Positions 9,875 through 19,005 of a stretch of 64,000 nucleotides of DNA are shown piece after piece (position 1 is the stretch's first letter; each line of letters opens with the position of its first letter). This DNA is from Streptomyces sp. NBC_01314 (GTDB lineage: Bacteria; Actinomycetota; Actinomycetes; Streptomycetales; Streptomycetaceae): contig NZ_CP108394.1 in the NCBI RefSeq assembly GCF_041435215.1, positions 3,844,001 to 3,908,000 of the forward strand, in the 5' to 3' direction. The notes under the pieces are model-generated. The model saw only the letters and a list, made by a program, of their open reading frames with translations, did not search any database and was not told where the DNA came from. A program made the translations under genes and the position numbers.

Positions 9875-11266
9875 TCATCCGACGTCGAGACGGAGAAGAT
9901 CCTCCTCCGTCTCGCGGCGGACGATGACGCGGGCCTCACCATCATTGACGGCGACGACCGGCGGGCGCAGCACGTGGTTGTAATTGCTCGCCATCGAACG
10001 GCAGTACGCGCCGGTGGCCGGTACGGCGATCAGGTCACCCGGTGCCAGGTCCGCCGGCAGGAACGCGTCCTTCACCACGATGTCACCGCTCTCGCAGTGC
10101 TTGCCGACCACACGCGCGAGCATCGGCGCGGCGTCGGAGGTCCGGGACACCAGCGCGACGCTGTACTCGGCGTCGTACAACGCGGTCCGGATGTTGTCGG
10201 ACATGCCCCCGTCCACGGAGACGTACGTACGCAGCCCGTCCAGCGGCTTGGTGGTGCCGACCTCGTACAGCGTGAAGGCGGTGGGCCCCACGATGGCGCG
10301 GCCCGGCTCGACGGAGATACGCGGGGTACGCAGCTTCGCGGCGTCGCACTCACGGTTGACGATCTCGGTGAGCGCCTTGGCGATCTCGTGGGGCTCGCGG
10401 GGGTCGTCGTCGCTGGTGTAGGCGATACCGAGCCCGCCGCCGAGATCGATCTCGGGCAGCTCGACACCGTGTTCGTCACGGATGTCCTTGAGCAGCCCGA
10501 CGACCCGGTGGGCGGCGACCTCGAACCCGGACGTGTCGAAGATCTGCGACCCGATGTGCGAGTGGATCCCGATGAGTTCGAGCCCGTCGAGCTTGAGCGC
10601 CCGCCGCACGGCCTCCGCCGCCTGCCCGCCGGCGAGCGGAATCCCGAACTTCTGGTCCTCGTGGGCGGTGGCGATGAACTCGTGCGTGTGGGCCTCGACG
10701 CCGACGGTGACGCGGATCTGCACCTTCTGGCGCCTGCCGAGCGACTGGGCGATGTGGGCGACCCGCACGATCTCCTGGAAGGAGTCGAGCACGATACGGC
10801 CGACGCCGGCCTCGACGGCACGGTGGATCTCGTCGGTGGACTTGTTGTTGCCGTGGAAGGCGATGCGGTCGGCGGGCATGCCGGCGGAGAGGGCGGTCGC
10901 GAGCTCACCGCCGGAGCAGACGTCGAGGTTGAGCCCCTCCTCGTCCAGCCAGCGCACGATGGCCCGGGACAGGAACGCCTTCCCCGCGTAGAACACGTCG
11001 GCGTCCTGCCCGAACGCCGTACGCCAGGCGCGCGCCCGCGCCCGGAAGTCGGCCTCGTCGACGAAGTACGCCGGCGTGCCGAACTCCTCCGCGAGCGCCT
11101 TCACATCGATCCCCCCGACACTGACGACGCCGTCGTCCGTACGGGTGACGGTCTGCGCCCACACCTTCGGGTCCAGCGTGTTCAGGTCGGCGGGCGGGGC
11201 GGCGTAGTGCCCCTCGGGAAACACGTCGGCGTGACGGGGTCCGGCGGGGTGTGCGGAACGGCTCAT
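9875..11266 (-). CDS. lysA: diaminopimelate decarboxylase
   Basis: A 463-residue PLP enzyme of the alanine racemase fold (type III) that makes lysine from meso-diaminopimelate, the last step of the pathway. The PLP lysine is in [13 protein letters not shown]. Also visible are [30 protein letters not shown] and the active-site loop [10 protein letters not shown] contributed across the dimer. The ATG at 11266 gives [20 protein letters not shown]. It lies between nrtL and hom, in the conserved order of streptomycete amino-acid genes; the 144-nt upstream gap is filled by a tandem repeat. Confidence 0.97.
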   Translation of the reverse strand: MSRSAHPAGPRHADVFPEGHYAAPPADLNTLDPKVWAQTVTRTDDGVVSVGGIDVKALAEEFGTPAYFVDEADFRARARAWRTAFGQDADVFYAGKAFLSRAIVRWLDEEGLNLDVCSGGELATALSAGMPADRIAFHGNNKSTDEIHRAVEAGVGRIVLDSFQEIVRVAHIAQSLGRRQKVQIRVTVGVEAHTHEFIATAHEDQKFGIPLAGGQAAEAVRRALKLDGLELIGIHSHIGSQIFDTSGFEVAAHRVVGLLKDIRDEHGVELPEIDLGGGLGIAYTSDDDPREPHEIAKALTEIVNRECDAAKLRTPRISVEPGRAIVGPTAFTLYEVGTTKPLDGLRTYVSVDGGMSDNIRTALYDAEYSVALVSRTSDAAPMLARVVGKHCESGDIVVKDAFLPADLAPGDLIAVPATGAYCRSMASNYNHVLRPPVVAVNDGEARVIVRRETEEDLLRLDVG

Positions 11267-11299
11267 GTCTGTACGACTTTCTGTGGAATCTCTGGCATT

Positions 11300-11400
11300 G
11301 CGCGCGAGGCTTCGGGCTTGAGGACTTCGGCGTCGGCTTCGGCTGTCTGCTTCCGCTGTCGGCTGTCGGCTTCGGCTGTCGGCTGTCTGCTCCTTGAGCT
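11300..11400. repeat. short tandem repeat between nrtL and lysA
   Basis: Overlapping copies of GGCTTCGGCTGTC/TCGGCTGTCGGC fill most of the gap upstream of lysA. The unit is about 14-15 bp and degenerates toward the edges. It lies where the lysA promoter should be. Confidence 0.7.
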
Positions 11401-11411
11401 CCGCGGCCCAC

Positions 11412-12656
11412 TCAGAGGTATTCGGGTGCGTCGATGCCGAGCAGGGACAGGCCGCCGGCCAGCACCGTCCCGGCGGCTTCGGCAAGCGCCAGCCGGGCGC
11501 GGTGGGCGGCCGAGGGTTTCTCGTCGCCGCGCGGCAGCACCGTGTACTGGAAGGCGAGCAGGGCGTCGGCGAGGACGACCAGGTGCCGGGCGAGACGATC
11601 GGGGGCGCGGTGCGTGGCCGCTCGGGCGAGGGCAGAGGGGTATGCGGTGAGGGCGGTGATGAGGGGGGTGGTGACGTCGGGGGTGGTGAGGGGAAGGGGG
11701 CGCGTGAGGGGCGTGTTCGGGGTGTCCGCAGGGTCCGGGGTGTGCAGGGTGCCCGGGGTGCTGGTGAAGCCGAGGGCTGCGGCGTTGCGGGTGAGCGCGC
11801 GGGCTCGGGCGTGGGCGTAGCGGACCCGGAAGAGGGGGTTTCCGGCCCGCTGCACGAGGAGGTCCGCGGTGATCCGGGGACGATCGTGGACGGCCGGATG
11901 CAGGAGCGCCCAGCGGAGTGCGTCGGGGCCGAGGGGGGTGGGGTCTTCCGGGGCGGGGACGGGGCGCAGGTCGATGGGTGCGTCGGGGCCGACGGCCGTG
12001 GCCGGGCCACTGGTCCGACCCGGATCGGCAGGGTTACGGGTCCGACCCGGATCGGCAGGGGCACCGGGCGGACCGGGATCGGCAGGGGCACGGGGCGGAC
12101 CAGGGTCGCGAGGCTGGTCGGAGTCGCCGGGGTCGTTGACCTGGTCGGCGGCCTGGGGCCGGATGTGATCGACCTCTACGCGGCCACCCTGGCTGGCGAC
12201 AATCCGTACGAGCGCGTCGGCGAGGACTTCCGCACGGATGTCGTACGGGATCCGCAGCCGGACGACCTGCCCGGCGAGGGTGTCGCTGTGGCCGTACGGA
12301 AGGGGATCGGCGCTCTGGCCGTCTCGGGTGCCCTCGGCTCCTTGGATCCGCCGTACCAGTGCGGTGACGGCGGCCCGTTCGAGGTGGATGTTGAGGAACC
12401 CGGGGCCGGTGATCTCGACGGCGGCGACGCCCTCGGTGCGGCTGAGGTGGGGCCGCAGTATCTCGGCGACCTGCAGCGGCGGCCGCCCTGCGGGCCGGGC
12501 CAGCTGCAACGCGATGTTCGTCGCGTAGTCCCCGCTCCCTCCGGGCCCCGGCGGAGTCACCACGGCACGTACGGGCACCGCCACGCTCAGCTCCCCGTCG
12601 TCCACAGCACGACGCACCGCGCGCAGCACGGTACGGGAGAGCTCGACGGGGGTCAC
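11412..12656 (-). CDS. nrtL: ArgS-related anticodon-binding protein, catalytically empty arginyl-tRNA synthetase paralogue
   Basis: A 414-residue protein built from the ends of an arginyl-tRNA synthetase. The N terminus (about 1-125) resembles the ArgRS additional domain ([20 protein letters not shown]). The C terminus (about 235-414) has [23 protein letters not shown] and a DALR-type anticodon-binding helix bundle ending GISAPEYL-like ([10 protein letters not shown]). The Rossmann catalytic core with HIGH and KMSKS is absent; in its place is a Pro/Asp-rich linker (about 160-215) of tandem PADPGRT/PADPGPP units. It therefore cannot charge tRNA by the normal route. It sits directly upstream of lysA in streptomycetes; a role in tRNA-Arg binding or regulation is inference. 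The name follows existing genome-annotation usage from memory. Confidence 0.8.
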   Translation of the reverse strand: MTPVELSRTVLRAVRRAVDDGELSVAVPVRAVVTPPGPGGSGDYATNIALQLARPAGRPPLQVAEILRPHLSRTEGVAAVEITGPGFLNIHLERAAVTALVRRIQGAEGTRDGQSADPLPYGHSDTLAGQVVRLRIPYDIRAEVLADALVRIVASQGGRVEVDHIRPQAADQVNDPGDSDQPRDPGPPRAPADPGPPGAPADPGRTRNPADPGRTSGPATAVGPDAPIDLRPVPAPEDPTPLGPDALRWALLHPAVHDRPRITADLLVQRAGNPLFRVRYAHARARALTRNAAALGFTSTPGTLHTPDPADTPNTPLTRPLPLTTPDVTTPLITALTAYPSALARAATHRAPDRLARHLVVLADALLAFQYTVLPRGDEKPSAAHRARLALAEAAGTVLAGGLSLLGIDAPEYL

Positions 12657-13111
12657 GGGACAAGCGTATGGGAGGAGGGGGGTGGGTATGCGAGCCGGTT
12701 TACCTCGGGGTCCGACATGTGGACGGGGTGGAGGCGACTGGACGCCTGGGTGGGGCTGGGAGGTTGCTGGGGGAGGGCTGGGAGGTCACCGGGGAGGGAT
12801 GGGTGACGCTGGGGGGAGGGGAAGGGGCGTTGGGGGAGGGGCGACAGGACGCCACGGTGAGGGTTGCGATGCGCCGGTGGTGGCGGGCTGGGTCGGCCGG
12901 GGGTTGGCGTGCCGTGGGGCACAGCGGAAGGCGCCGGAGAGCGGGGCCCAAGGTCCCCGAGGCCCCGGGGTCCCGGGGTCCCGGGGTCCCGGGGTCCCGG
13001 GGTCCCGGGGTCCCGGAAGTCCGTGAGGTCCCGGAAGTCCGTGAGGTCCCTGAGATTTCCTAGGTCTTTCCTAGGTCCCCTGAGGTCCCCGGAGGTCCCC
13101 GGAGTCCTGAG
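12657..13111. other. G-rich and repeat-rich spacer between the receiver gene and nrtL
   Basis: No gene is supported. The first half is strongly G-biased on the plus strand (runs of GGGAGGG). The second half holds the tandem repeats at 12967-13050. Confidence 0.5.
12967..13050. repeat. 6 x 8-bp and 2 x 18-bp tandem repeats
   Basis: 12967-13014 is six perfect copies of GGGGTCCC. 13015-13032 and 13033-13050 are two perfect copies of an 18-bp unit beginning GGAAGTCC and ending GGTCCC. Degenerate GGTCCCC copies continue to about 13110. The array ends just past the 3' end of the receiver gene. Confidence 0.9.
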
Positions 13112-13624
13112 TCAGCTTCCGCTTCGGCCGGCGCGCTCCGCGTGCTCGGTGTACTCGCTCCCGCCGCCGGTCCCACTGGCTGGGGCTCCGGCTCGGGTCG
13201 GGTCATCGGCTCCGAGCCCATACGACACGGCCTCGCCGCCCCCGGCATTCCTTCGCTCCACCAACTGCCGTACGAGGGCGACGAGTTCGGTCGGCTCGAA
13301 GGGCTTGGCAAGGAACGCGTCGACACCGACGTCGAGCCCGGCCTCGACCTCGTACTGCGAACAGGCGCTGATGATGGCGAGCGGAATGCCTCGCGTTCGC
13401 GGGTCGCCATGGAGTCGAGCGGCGGTACGGAGGCCGTCGAGGCGGGGCATGACCACGTCGAGGGTGATGAGGTCGGGCCGCACCTGATGAACCACGTCCA
13501 GGCACTCGGCACCATCGGCCGCGGTCACCACCTCGAAGCCCTCCAGCTCGAGATTGACCCTGATCAGCTGCCGGATGACCTTGTTGTCGTCTACAACAAG
13601 CACCCGGCCGGACGCGCCTGGCAC
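13112..13624 (-). CDS. stand-alone CheY-like response regulator receiver protein
   Basis: About 170 residues, with one receiver domain (about 6-125) and a short disordered Gly-rich tail; there is no DNA-binding output domain. The acidic pocket is VVDDN, the phosphoacceptor Asp is in DLITLDVVMPRLDG, the switch residue is in AIISACS and the Lys is in FLAKPFEP. The GTG at 13624 (VPGASGRVLVVDDNK) gives the usual receiver start; an extension to about 13672 is possible. It probably acts by protein interaction. No cognate kinase is adjacent. Downstream on the same strand are nrtL and lysA. Confidence 0.85.
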   Translation of the reverse strand: MPGASGRVLVVDDNKVIRQLIRVNLELEGFEVVTAADGAECLDVVHQVRPDLITLDVVMPRLDGLRTAARLHGDPRTRGIPLAIISACSQYEVEAGLDVGVDAFLAKPFEPTELVALVRQLVERRNAGGGEAVSYGLGADDPTRAGAPASGTGGGSEYTEHAERAGRSGS

Positions 13625-13799
13625 AACTCGAGAGTAGGTCCGCCCCCACCGCCGCGTCCGGGTTTTCCCCACTTCCACCCCCTGCGGGCGGTCTCCCCCA
13701 GCTCAACCCCACCTTCCACACCCGCAAAAAGCCGTTCATGATCTCCCTCGGAGAGCTGGTAGGGTTCTACCCGTCGCCGCCGAACAAGGCGCCCGACAC

Positions 13800-13871
13800 G
13801 CCCCCGTAGCTCAGGGGATAGAGCAACGGCCTCCGGAGCCGTGTGCGCAGGTTCGAATCCTGCCGGGGGCA
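13800..13871 (+). tRNA. tRNA-Arg (anticodon CCG)
   Basis: A full cloverleaf of 72 nt. The acceptor arms GCCCCCG (13800-13806) and CGGGGGC (13864-13870) are followed by discriminator A. The D-stem is GCTC/GAGC, the anticodon stem ACGGC/GCCGT holds loop CTCCGGA (anticodon CCG, reading CGG), and the T arm is GCAGG-TTCGAAT-CCTGC. CCA is not encoded. tRNA-Arg genes are frequent integration sites, but no integrase or attachment repeat is seen nearby. Confidence 0.97.
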
Positions 13872-13888
13872 CCTTGTATGAGGTGCCC

Positions 13889-13929
13889 AAAGACCCCGCC
13901 ATCAGCGCTTTAGCTGAGAACGGGGTCTT
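13889..13929 (+). terminator. terminator after tRNA-Arg
   Basis: AAGACCCCG (13890-13898) pairs with CGGGGTCTT (13921-13929), and an inner CAGC/GCTG pair extends the hairpin. It begins 18 nt after the tRNA. Confidence 0.8.
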
Positions 13930-14089
13930 CGCGTATGTGCAGCCGTACGCCGCTCGGAGCGGCCGTATGTCGGCGTCTGTGGACGAGGCGTGGACGGGAT
14001 CTTGAAGCATCACACCAGGTGAGCCCCGCAAATCGATGTGGCCCGGGTCAGACGCAGGGACCACGTCGCGAGTCGGTAGCGGTTCCCTC

Positions 14090-14512
14090 CTAATCGGCGG
14101 TGACCCCCCAGTAACCGATTTGTGCGGGCCTGCCGTCGCGGTAGAGCACCGTGCAGTTCCCCTGGGCGCGGCCGGGGAAGTCCAACTGCTCGGAATCGAG
14201 AGCGGCGTCCCACTCCTCGTAGGTGGGCCGGCCGTGAGGAGCCCACCCACGCACCTCATCATCGGTCAGCGGCCGCATGAACGGACCATCGTCGGTGTCC
14301 GCGGCCTCGATCATGAGAGGAAAGTCCAGCACGGTGCTCGTGCCTCCGGTGAAGATGTACTCCTGCCACTCCGGGTCGCGCCACAGTTGCTCGACGGACC
14401 GGCCCTCGAAGCCGTGGTTGTCCCGCGCCAGCTCGTCTTCCTGAGCCTGCCGGAACGCGGCCGCCAGATCACGCTGATACGGGCCCGTGTGGGTCCATGC
14501 GTCGCCGCCCAT
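14090..14512 (-). CDS. conserved hypothetical protein, 140 residues
   Basis: A soluble acidic protein with no signal peptide or membrane segment. I chose the ATG at 14512 (MGGDAWTHTGPYQRD) because AGAGG lies 6 nt upstream; two earlier in-frame ATGs are less well placed. It is rich in Trp and acidic residues, with recognisable segments AAAFRQAQEDELARD, YIFTGGTSTVLDFPLM and NCTVLYRDGRPAQIGYWGVT. I do not recognise the fold or function. It stands alone between the tRNA and an FG-GAP pseudogene, with its promoter in 14513-14590. Confidence 0.65.
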   Translation of the reverse strand: MGGDAWTHTGPYQRDLAAAFRQAQEDELARDNHGFEGRSVEQLWRDPEWQEYIFTGGTSTVLDFPLMIEAADTDDGPFMRPLTDDEVRGWAPHGRPTYEEWDAALDSEQLDFPGRAQGNCTVLYRDGRPAQIGYWGVTAD

Positions 14513-14599
14513 CCGCATCCTCTTTCCATTCGAACTGTTCACTCAGGAACGGAGAGTAAGAGACGGCACTGACAGGCCACCCAGGCGAGGGTCAACCCC

Positions 14600-14862
14600 T
14601 GGGGTTCCCCACAGCTCCCGCGAGGAAGGCCGGGACCTCCTGAGAGAACCGGCTCAGGCACCGGGTTCTCGCCCGGGGCCGTGACCATCAGGTCCTCCGC
14701 CTTGGCGTCCCTCGGAGCTCGCGCTCGGAGGTGTCGGGGCCGGTGGAGGTGCCGTGGACCACCGACACCGCGCCGGCCTTCGACGTGCCGCCGACCGGGG
14801 CGCCGGGCGCGCCGATCGCCAGGTCGCGGTAGCCGTCGCCGTCGAGTCGGAGGAGTGCACCG
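14600..14862 (-). pseudogene. decayed fragment of an FG-GAP repeat protein
   Basis: On the minus strand one frame reads LDGDGYRDLAIGAPGAPVGG and then AVSVVHGTSTGP, a clear FG-GAP repeat, and ends at a stop at 14688-14690. The alignment continues in another frame as AEDLMVTAPGENPVPEPV, a second repeat loop, so there is a frameshift. No start or signal peptide is present. It is probably a leftover of an FG-GAP gene related to the intact neighbour at 14949-16430. Confidence 0.75.
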
Positions 14863-14887
14863 CGGGGGCCGCGAAGGAGGAGGCGAA

Positions 14888-14914
14888 GGCCCGCGTCCGC
14901 GCTGGACGCGGGCC
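14888..14914 (-). terminator. terminator of the FG-GAP gene
   Basis: A perfect 11-bp stem (14888-14898 with 14904-14914, GGCCCGCGTCC and its complement) with a 5-nt loop, 35 nt after the stop of the gene at 14949. Confidence 0.82.
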
Positions 14915-14948
14915 CTGGCGAGAGGAGGGAGCGGAGGGACCGGACGGG

Positions 14949-16430
14949 TCAGTTCGCGAAGTTCGCGCCGAACTCCGGGGCACCCGTCGTGGAGACGCCC
15001 GAGGTGCTCGGGCTGACGGTGTGGCCGCCCGATGTGGTGATCTTCGTGCCGTTGGACGGCAGGTAGAGCACCGAGCCGTTGCCGCTGTTCTCGTACGAGC
15101 CCGCCAGCAGGTCCGCCTTGCCGTCGCCGTTGACGTCGTCGAGCTTCACCTCGATGCCGAGCGTTTCGCCCTTCTCGGCCGTGTCGGGGACGCCGGCCGT
15201 GTTCTGGGTGAAGTACTGGGTGCCGGAGGAAAGGTTGATGCCGCTTGCCGAGCCGAAGAGGACGGTGAGCGAACCGGCGTCGGTGACACCGGAGATGTCC
15301 TCGCCGGGGGTGCCGACGATCAGGTCCTGATAGCCGTCGCCGTTGACGTCACCAAGGTCCAGCTCGTAGCCGAAGCTGTCGTCCTTCTCCGACTCACCGG
15401 GCACGTTGCCGGACTCCTGGGTGAAACCCGTCGTGGAGCCGGGGCCGGACGAGGTGCCGTATGTGACGTTCACCTTGCCGCCCAGCGCGCCGCCCGGGAT
15501 CGTCGTACCGTCGGGCAGCGTGTTGTTCCAGCCCGCCCCCGTGACGATGTCGCCGTACCTGTCGCCGTTGACGTCGCCGATCGCGGTGATCACGCCCGCC
15601 TTCAGGGTGGTCGCGGACGACGCGTTCAGGCCGCTCGCGGTGCCGGGCACGAAGTAGTTCGTGTTCCAGCCCCGGTCGGTGTCGGTCTCGTAGCCGTCGA
15701 CGATCAGGTCGGTCTTCTGGTCGCCGTTGATGTCTCCCGCGTGGATGTTGAGCGGGCCCATCGAGGGGGAGCCGGACTGGATCGGGGGCTTGACCTTGTA
15801 ACCGCCGCCCACCGCCGTCCCTTTGGAGCTGATGCCGCCCTTGAGGACGTACAGGGTGCTGGACGTGTTGCCCACGACCAGGTCGTCCGTTCCGTCGCCG
15901 TCGAAGTCGCCCGCGGCGAGGTTCTTGCCCCAGCGGTCGTGGGACGAGGCGGCCGCGTCGGCGATGGTGACGCTCTTGCTGCCCGAGAGGCCCTTCGCCG
16001 AGCCCCACAGCACCACGACCGTGCCGCCGTCGCCGTCCTCGCCCACCTTCTCGAAGGGGGCCGAGGCCGCGAGGTCGTCGTAGCCGTCGCCGTTGAAGTC
16101 GCCGTACGCGGTGACCGCGCCGAACCAGTCGCCGGTCTCGGCGCTCCCGGGGACCCCCGAGCTGTTCTGGCTGAGGACGGTGCGCTCGGCGAACGAGACA
16201 CCGGTGGCGGTGCCGTAGAGGACGACGAGCTGTCCGGCGGCCCTCTTGCCGTTCACGTAGGCGCCGGAGGCCGAGAAGGCGACATCGCCGAAGCCGTCGT
16301 TGTTGAAGTCGGCCTGCGGGACCGTGGCAGCGTCGGCCGCCGTCGCCGTCACGGTCGAGAAGGTGAGCAGACCGCCGGTCAGCGCGACCGCGGAGGCCGT
16401 CGCGAGGGCGAGTCGCAGATGCGTGTGCAT
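14949..16430 (-). CDS. secreted FG-GAP/integrin-like repeat protein
   Basis: A 493-residue protein. The ATG at 16430 has AGGAG 9 nt upstream and opens a signal peptide (about 1-32, ending TATAADA). The rest is an alpha-integrin-type beta-propeller of about seven FG-GAP units, each with a calcium loop: DFNNDGFGDVAFSASG, DFNGDGYDDLAASAPF, DFDGDGTDDLVVGN, DINGDQKTDLIVDGYE, DVNGDRYGDIVTGAGW, DVNGDGYQDLIVGTPGE and DVNGDGKADLLAGSYE. No enzymatic domain is present. It is probably an extracellular adhesion or matrix protein. The upstream region 16431-16641 ends at an IS element, which may affect its promoter. Confidence 0.9.
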   Translation of the reverse strand: MHTHLRLALATASAVALTGGLLTFSTVTATAADAATVPQADFNNDGFGDVAFSASGAYVNGKRAAGQLVVLYGTATGVSFAERTVLSQNSSGVPGSAETGDWFGAVTAYGDFNGDGYDDLAASAPFEKVGEDGDGGTVVVLWGSAKGLSGSKSVTIADAAASSHDRWGKNLAAGDFDGDGTDDLVVGNTSSTLYVLKGGISSKGTAVGGGYKVKPPIQSGSPSMGPLNIHAGDINGDQKTDLIVDGYETDTDRGWNTNYFVPGTASGLNASSATTLKAGVITAIGDVNGDRYGDIVTGAGWNNTLPDGTTIPGGALGGKVNVTYGTSSGPGSTTGFTQESGNVPGESEKDDSFGYELDLGDVNGDGYQDLIVGTPGEDISGVTDAGSLTVLFGSASGINLSSGTQYFTQNTAGVPDTAEKGETLGIEVKLDDVNGDGKADLLAGSYENSGNGSVLYLPSNGTKITTSGGHTVSPSTSGVSTTGAPEFGANFAN

Positions 16431-16641
16431 GCGGGAATCTCCTGCTGCATGCGGCACGTCTGGCAGACGTCCCGCAGTCAATGGGGTGCCCTTCCTATCC
16501 GTGTTCACCCAGGGTTGGCCGGGCGTTCACAGGGAAGTTGGCGAACAGGAGACCGATAGGGGTGGGGGAGGGTTGTACGGGACTCCAGGGAATTCGACGA
16601 ATTTCCGGGGTGGATGGAACCTGTGGGGCGCCTGGGACCTC

Positions 16642-17454
16642 TTAGGGGTGCTTGCGGGCGAGTGTCATGCAGTGGGCGAGTTGAAGGAAGGCGTCGTGCA
16701 TGTCGTCGCGTACTTCCCACCGGATTCGCAGGCGGCGAGGGCCATGGAGCCAGGCGATGGCGGACTCGGCGACCCATCGGACCTTGCCCAGGCCCGAGCC
16801 GTGTGGCCGGCCCCGTCGGGCGATCTTCGGGGTGATGCCGCGCTCGCGCAGGCGGCGGCGGTAGATGTCGTAGTCGTAGCCGCGGTCGGCGTATAACGTG
16901 CGGGGCTTGCGCCGGGGCCGGCCCCGCTTGCCCCGCACCGGCGGCAGCCCGTCGACGAGTGGCAGGAGCTGGGTGACATCGTGGCGGTGACCGCCGGTCA
17001 GCGACACCCGCAGTGGAGTGCCGCGGGCGTCGGTCAGCACGTGATGCTTCGAGCCAGGCCGGGCGCGGTCAACCGGGCTCGGACCGACTTTTGGGCTGCT
17101 TCGCCCCCGCTTGGCCTGCACATGAGAGGCGTCGATGGTGGCGCGGGAGAAGTCGAGACGGTCCGCCGCCCGCAACCCGTCCAGCAGCACCCGCTGGAGC
17201 TCCTCCCACACCCCGGCCTCCTGCCACTCGGCCAGCCGCCGCCAGCAGGTAGGACCGGAACCGAACCCCAACTCCTGCGGCAGGAACTCCCACTGGACAC
17301 CTGTGTACAGGACGAACAGCACACCCTGGAGCGTCCTGCGGTCATCGATCCGCTTGCGCCCCGGGTACCGGAACCGCCGCTCATGCTTCGGCAACAGCGG
17401 CTCGATCACCGCCCACAACTCGTCACTGACCTCCCACGGCTTCCGCCGCGCCAT
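16642..17454 (-). CDS. IS5-family transposase
   Basis: A 270-residue DDE transposase of the IS5 type. The N terminus (MARRKPWEVSDELWAVIEPL) is a helix-turn-helix domain. Catalytic residues are Asp in ATIDASHVQAKRG, Asp in LYADRGYDYD and Glu in WVAESAIAWLHG with the downstream RLRIRWE. It is full length with no frameshift, so it may be active. It contains a TTA leucine codon at 16894-16896. The stop codon overlaps the left inverted repeat. Neighbours on both sides are unrelated accessory genes. Confidence 0.92.
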   Translation of the reverse strand: MARRKPWEVSDELWAVIEPLLPKHERRFRYPGRKRIDDRRTLQGVLFVLYTGVQWEFLPQELGFGSGPTCWRRLAEWQEAGVWEELQRVLLDGLRAADRLDFSRATIDASHVQAKRGRSSPKVGPSPVDRARPGSKHHVLTDARGTPLRVSLTGGHRHDVTQLLPLVDGLPPVRGKRGRPRRKPRTLYADRGYDYDIYRRRLRERGITPKIARRGRPHGSGLGKVRWVAESAIAWLHGPRRLRIRWEVRDDMHDAFLQLAHCMTLARKHP

Positions 17455-17528
17455 GGTCACACCCCACAAAAGACGGGATCACGTACATCTCCACCGTGCC
17501 ACAACACGATCTTTCTGCAAGGACCCCT
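16644..17528 (-). mobile_element. IS5-family insertion sequence, about 885 bp
   Basis: The ends carry inverted repeats AGGGGTGCTTGC (16644-16655) and GCAAGGACCCCT (17517-17528), matching at 11 of 12 positions. A single full-length transposase fills the element. No clean target duplication is visible (TTA on the left, TGA on the right). Confidence 0.75.
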
Positions 17529-17590
17529 GAAGCGGTGCTCTGAGAAGCCGTGCCGCACTCGGCGCGTGTGGTGGCTGCCATCATCATTGG

Positions 17591-17869
17591 ATGGCAGGCA
17601 GACAACTACCGGCAGGTTGGACCCTGGAGAAGATCCGCAAGATCTCCGGCGACCGGGAGGCCACGCCTCTCGACACCGATCGCGCCGTGACAGGCTGGCC
17701 GGCACAGAGCGAGCGGCTCCACCCCGAGATCGTCCTGGGATTCCACGAACTCTGTCTGGTGAAAGCTGCCAACGACGACGACTGGTACATGGGCAGCCTG
17801 AACGACGACGGCAGCATCACCTGCTGGAGCACCTACAACGACCTCTACGAGGCCCTTCGCGGCCTGTAG
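17591..17869 (+). CDS. small hypothetical protein, 92 residues
   Basis: An open frame MAGRQLPAGWTLEKIRKISG to stop with normal codon bias toward its end (DDDWYMGSLNDDGSITCWST). It has no signal peptide, membrane helix or recognised domain. No ribosome-binding site precedes the ATG, and the right end of the IS element lies 62 nt upstream, so the original 5' end or promoter may have been lost to the insertion. Confidence 0.5.
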   Translation: MAGRQLPAGWTLEKIRKISGDREATPLDTDRAVTGWPAQSERLHPEIVLGFHELCLVKAANDDDWYMGSLNDDGSITCWSTYNDLYEALRGL

Positions 17870-18447
17870 CCCGACGGAACCTGTACCGGCTGGACGGCAA
17901 TGCCCGGCTCAGTTCTCCGTCTCATTCAGCGCCGTTCACGGCCGTTCAGACGAGCCCCGAAGCCATTGCAACGCCGACGCCCAGCCGCCTATGAACCCAG
18001 GTGAACGATCCTGCACCCAGCCCAACACCCCACCACCACAGTCGGAAAGCGTGCGCCTTCCCTCGGCCCGCGCGAGAAGTGGTGCGCGGTCGGCGCTGGC
18101 AGGTCATCCGCTGGCCATCGACGAAGCCCGGCCGTCGGTTAGGTCCCGGACGTGTCTCCGGGCCGCCCCCAGACAGGCCGGGGATGCAACCATTCCTTTC
18201 GGAGCTGGAACCCCCGGAAGCCGACCACGCGCCTGAGACCATAGCCGCAGGCACTGACATTGATGCTGGTACTCAGGTTCCGGTGGCTGTGGCTCGGGCA
18301 CTGACTGACGTCCTGCTGGGCTGTCCTGCGGTTGTTCTGTCCGGCTGCGGGAGCCTGTTCTCATGGCTCCGGCCGGTCGGCGTGGGCGTCCAGGGCGTGC
18401 GGAGGTCGGCCGACACCGCTGGACGGCCTTCCGCGTACCGGTGGTTG
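17870..18447. other. 578 nt with no supported gene
   Basis: Open frames on both strands have no ribosome-binding sites, no family resemblance and irregular codon use. Base composition is less GC-biased than the flanks. It is probably degenerate spacer next to the IS insertion. Confidence 0.45.
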
Positions 18448-18939
18448 TCACGTGGGCCCGGTCACCTCGCTGGTGGCCTCGCGCTGGATGGTGGCCGATC
18501 GGAGCAGGAAGTCGAGGATCAGGCCGAGTTGCTCTTCGGAGTAGTCGGCATAGAGCGCTTCCAGGCCGGCGACGAAGGTCGCGAAAAGATCGCCGAAGCT
18601 CGCCACGTGTTCCTGGTCGATCTCGACGATCACCCGGCGACCGTCGTCGCGGTCACGCACCCGACGGACGAATCCCTTGCGTTCCAACCGGTCGATCAAT
18701 CCGCTCACCGACGCGGGCGCCAGTCCGGTTCTCGCGGCGATCTCACCCGCGGTCAGCGCCCTCTCCCGTTCCAGCAGGTCGAGAGTCTTCTCCTCGGTGA
18801 GACCCAGCCCCATGCGCGCGCCGACGGCGGCATGGAACATCACCGCGGCGTTGCTGTGCTCACGGCCCGCTCGGTGAAGTGCGGCAAGCAGCTCACCGCG
18901 TCGATCCGTGTCCCTTGACACTCGGGCCACCCTCTCCAT
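18448..18939 (-). CDS. MarR-family transcriptional regulator
   Basis: A 163-residue winged-helix protein. The helix-turn-helix lies around ALTAGEIAARTGLAPASVSG, followed by LIDRLERKGFVRRVRDRDDG, the typical recognition helix and wing with the DxRxxxV element (DDGRRVIVEI). It is divergent from the flavin monooxygenase gene across a 66-nt gap holding a dyad. MarR proteins usually repress themselves and the divergent operon and release DNA on binding an aromatic ligand or on oxidation. The start may be a few codons downstream (VSRDTDRRGEL). Confidence 0.9.
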   Translation of the reverse strand: MERVARVSRDTDRRGELLAALHRAGREHSNAAVMFHAAVGARMGLGLTEEKTLDLLERERALTAGEIAARTGLAPASVSGLIDRLERKGFVRRVRDRDDGRRVIVEIDQEHVASFGDLFATFVAGLEALYADYSEEQLGLILDFLLRSATIQREATSEVTGPT

Positions 18940-18944
18940 ATATT

Positions 18945-18960
18945 TCGTTCGACCGAACTA
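18945..18960. promoter_or_regulatory. probable MarR operator
   Basis: TCGTTCG-AC-CGAACTA is an inverted repeat (6 of 7 arm positions) in the divergent promoter region between the MarR gene and the monooxygenase. Its size and position fit a MarR dimer site. Confidence 0.6.
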
Positions 18961-19005
18961 AATAACTGACTGTAACCATGCTATCAGTCGGCGGCGGAGG
19001 TCACA

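Noticed and set aside
12967..13050. CRISPR-like array
   Set aside because: Units are 8 or 18 bp, contiguous, with no unique spacers and no cas genes.
13800..13871. tRNA-Arg as attachment site of an integrated element
   Set aside because: No integrase nearby and no second copy of the tRNA 3' end seen in the window.
16640..17530. Target-site duplication of the IS5 element
   Set aside because: TTA on the left and TGA on the right do not match, so none is claimed.
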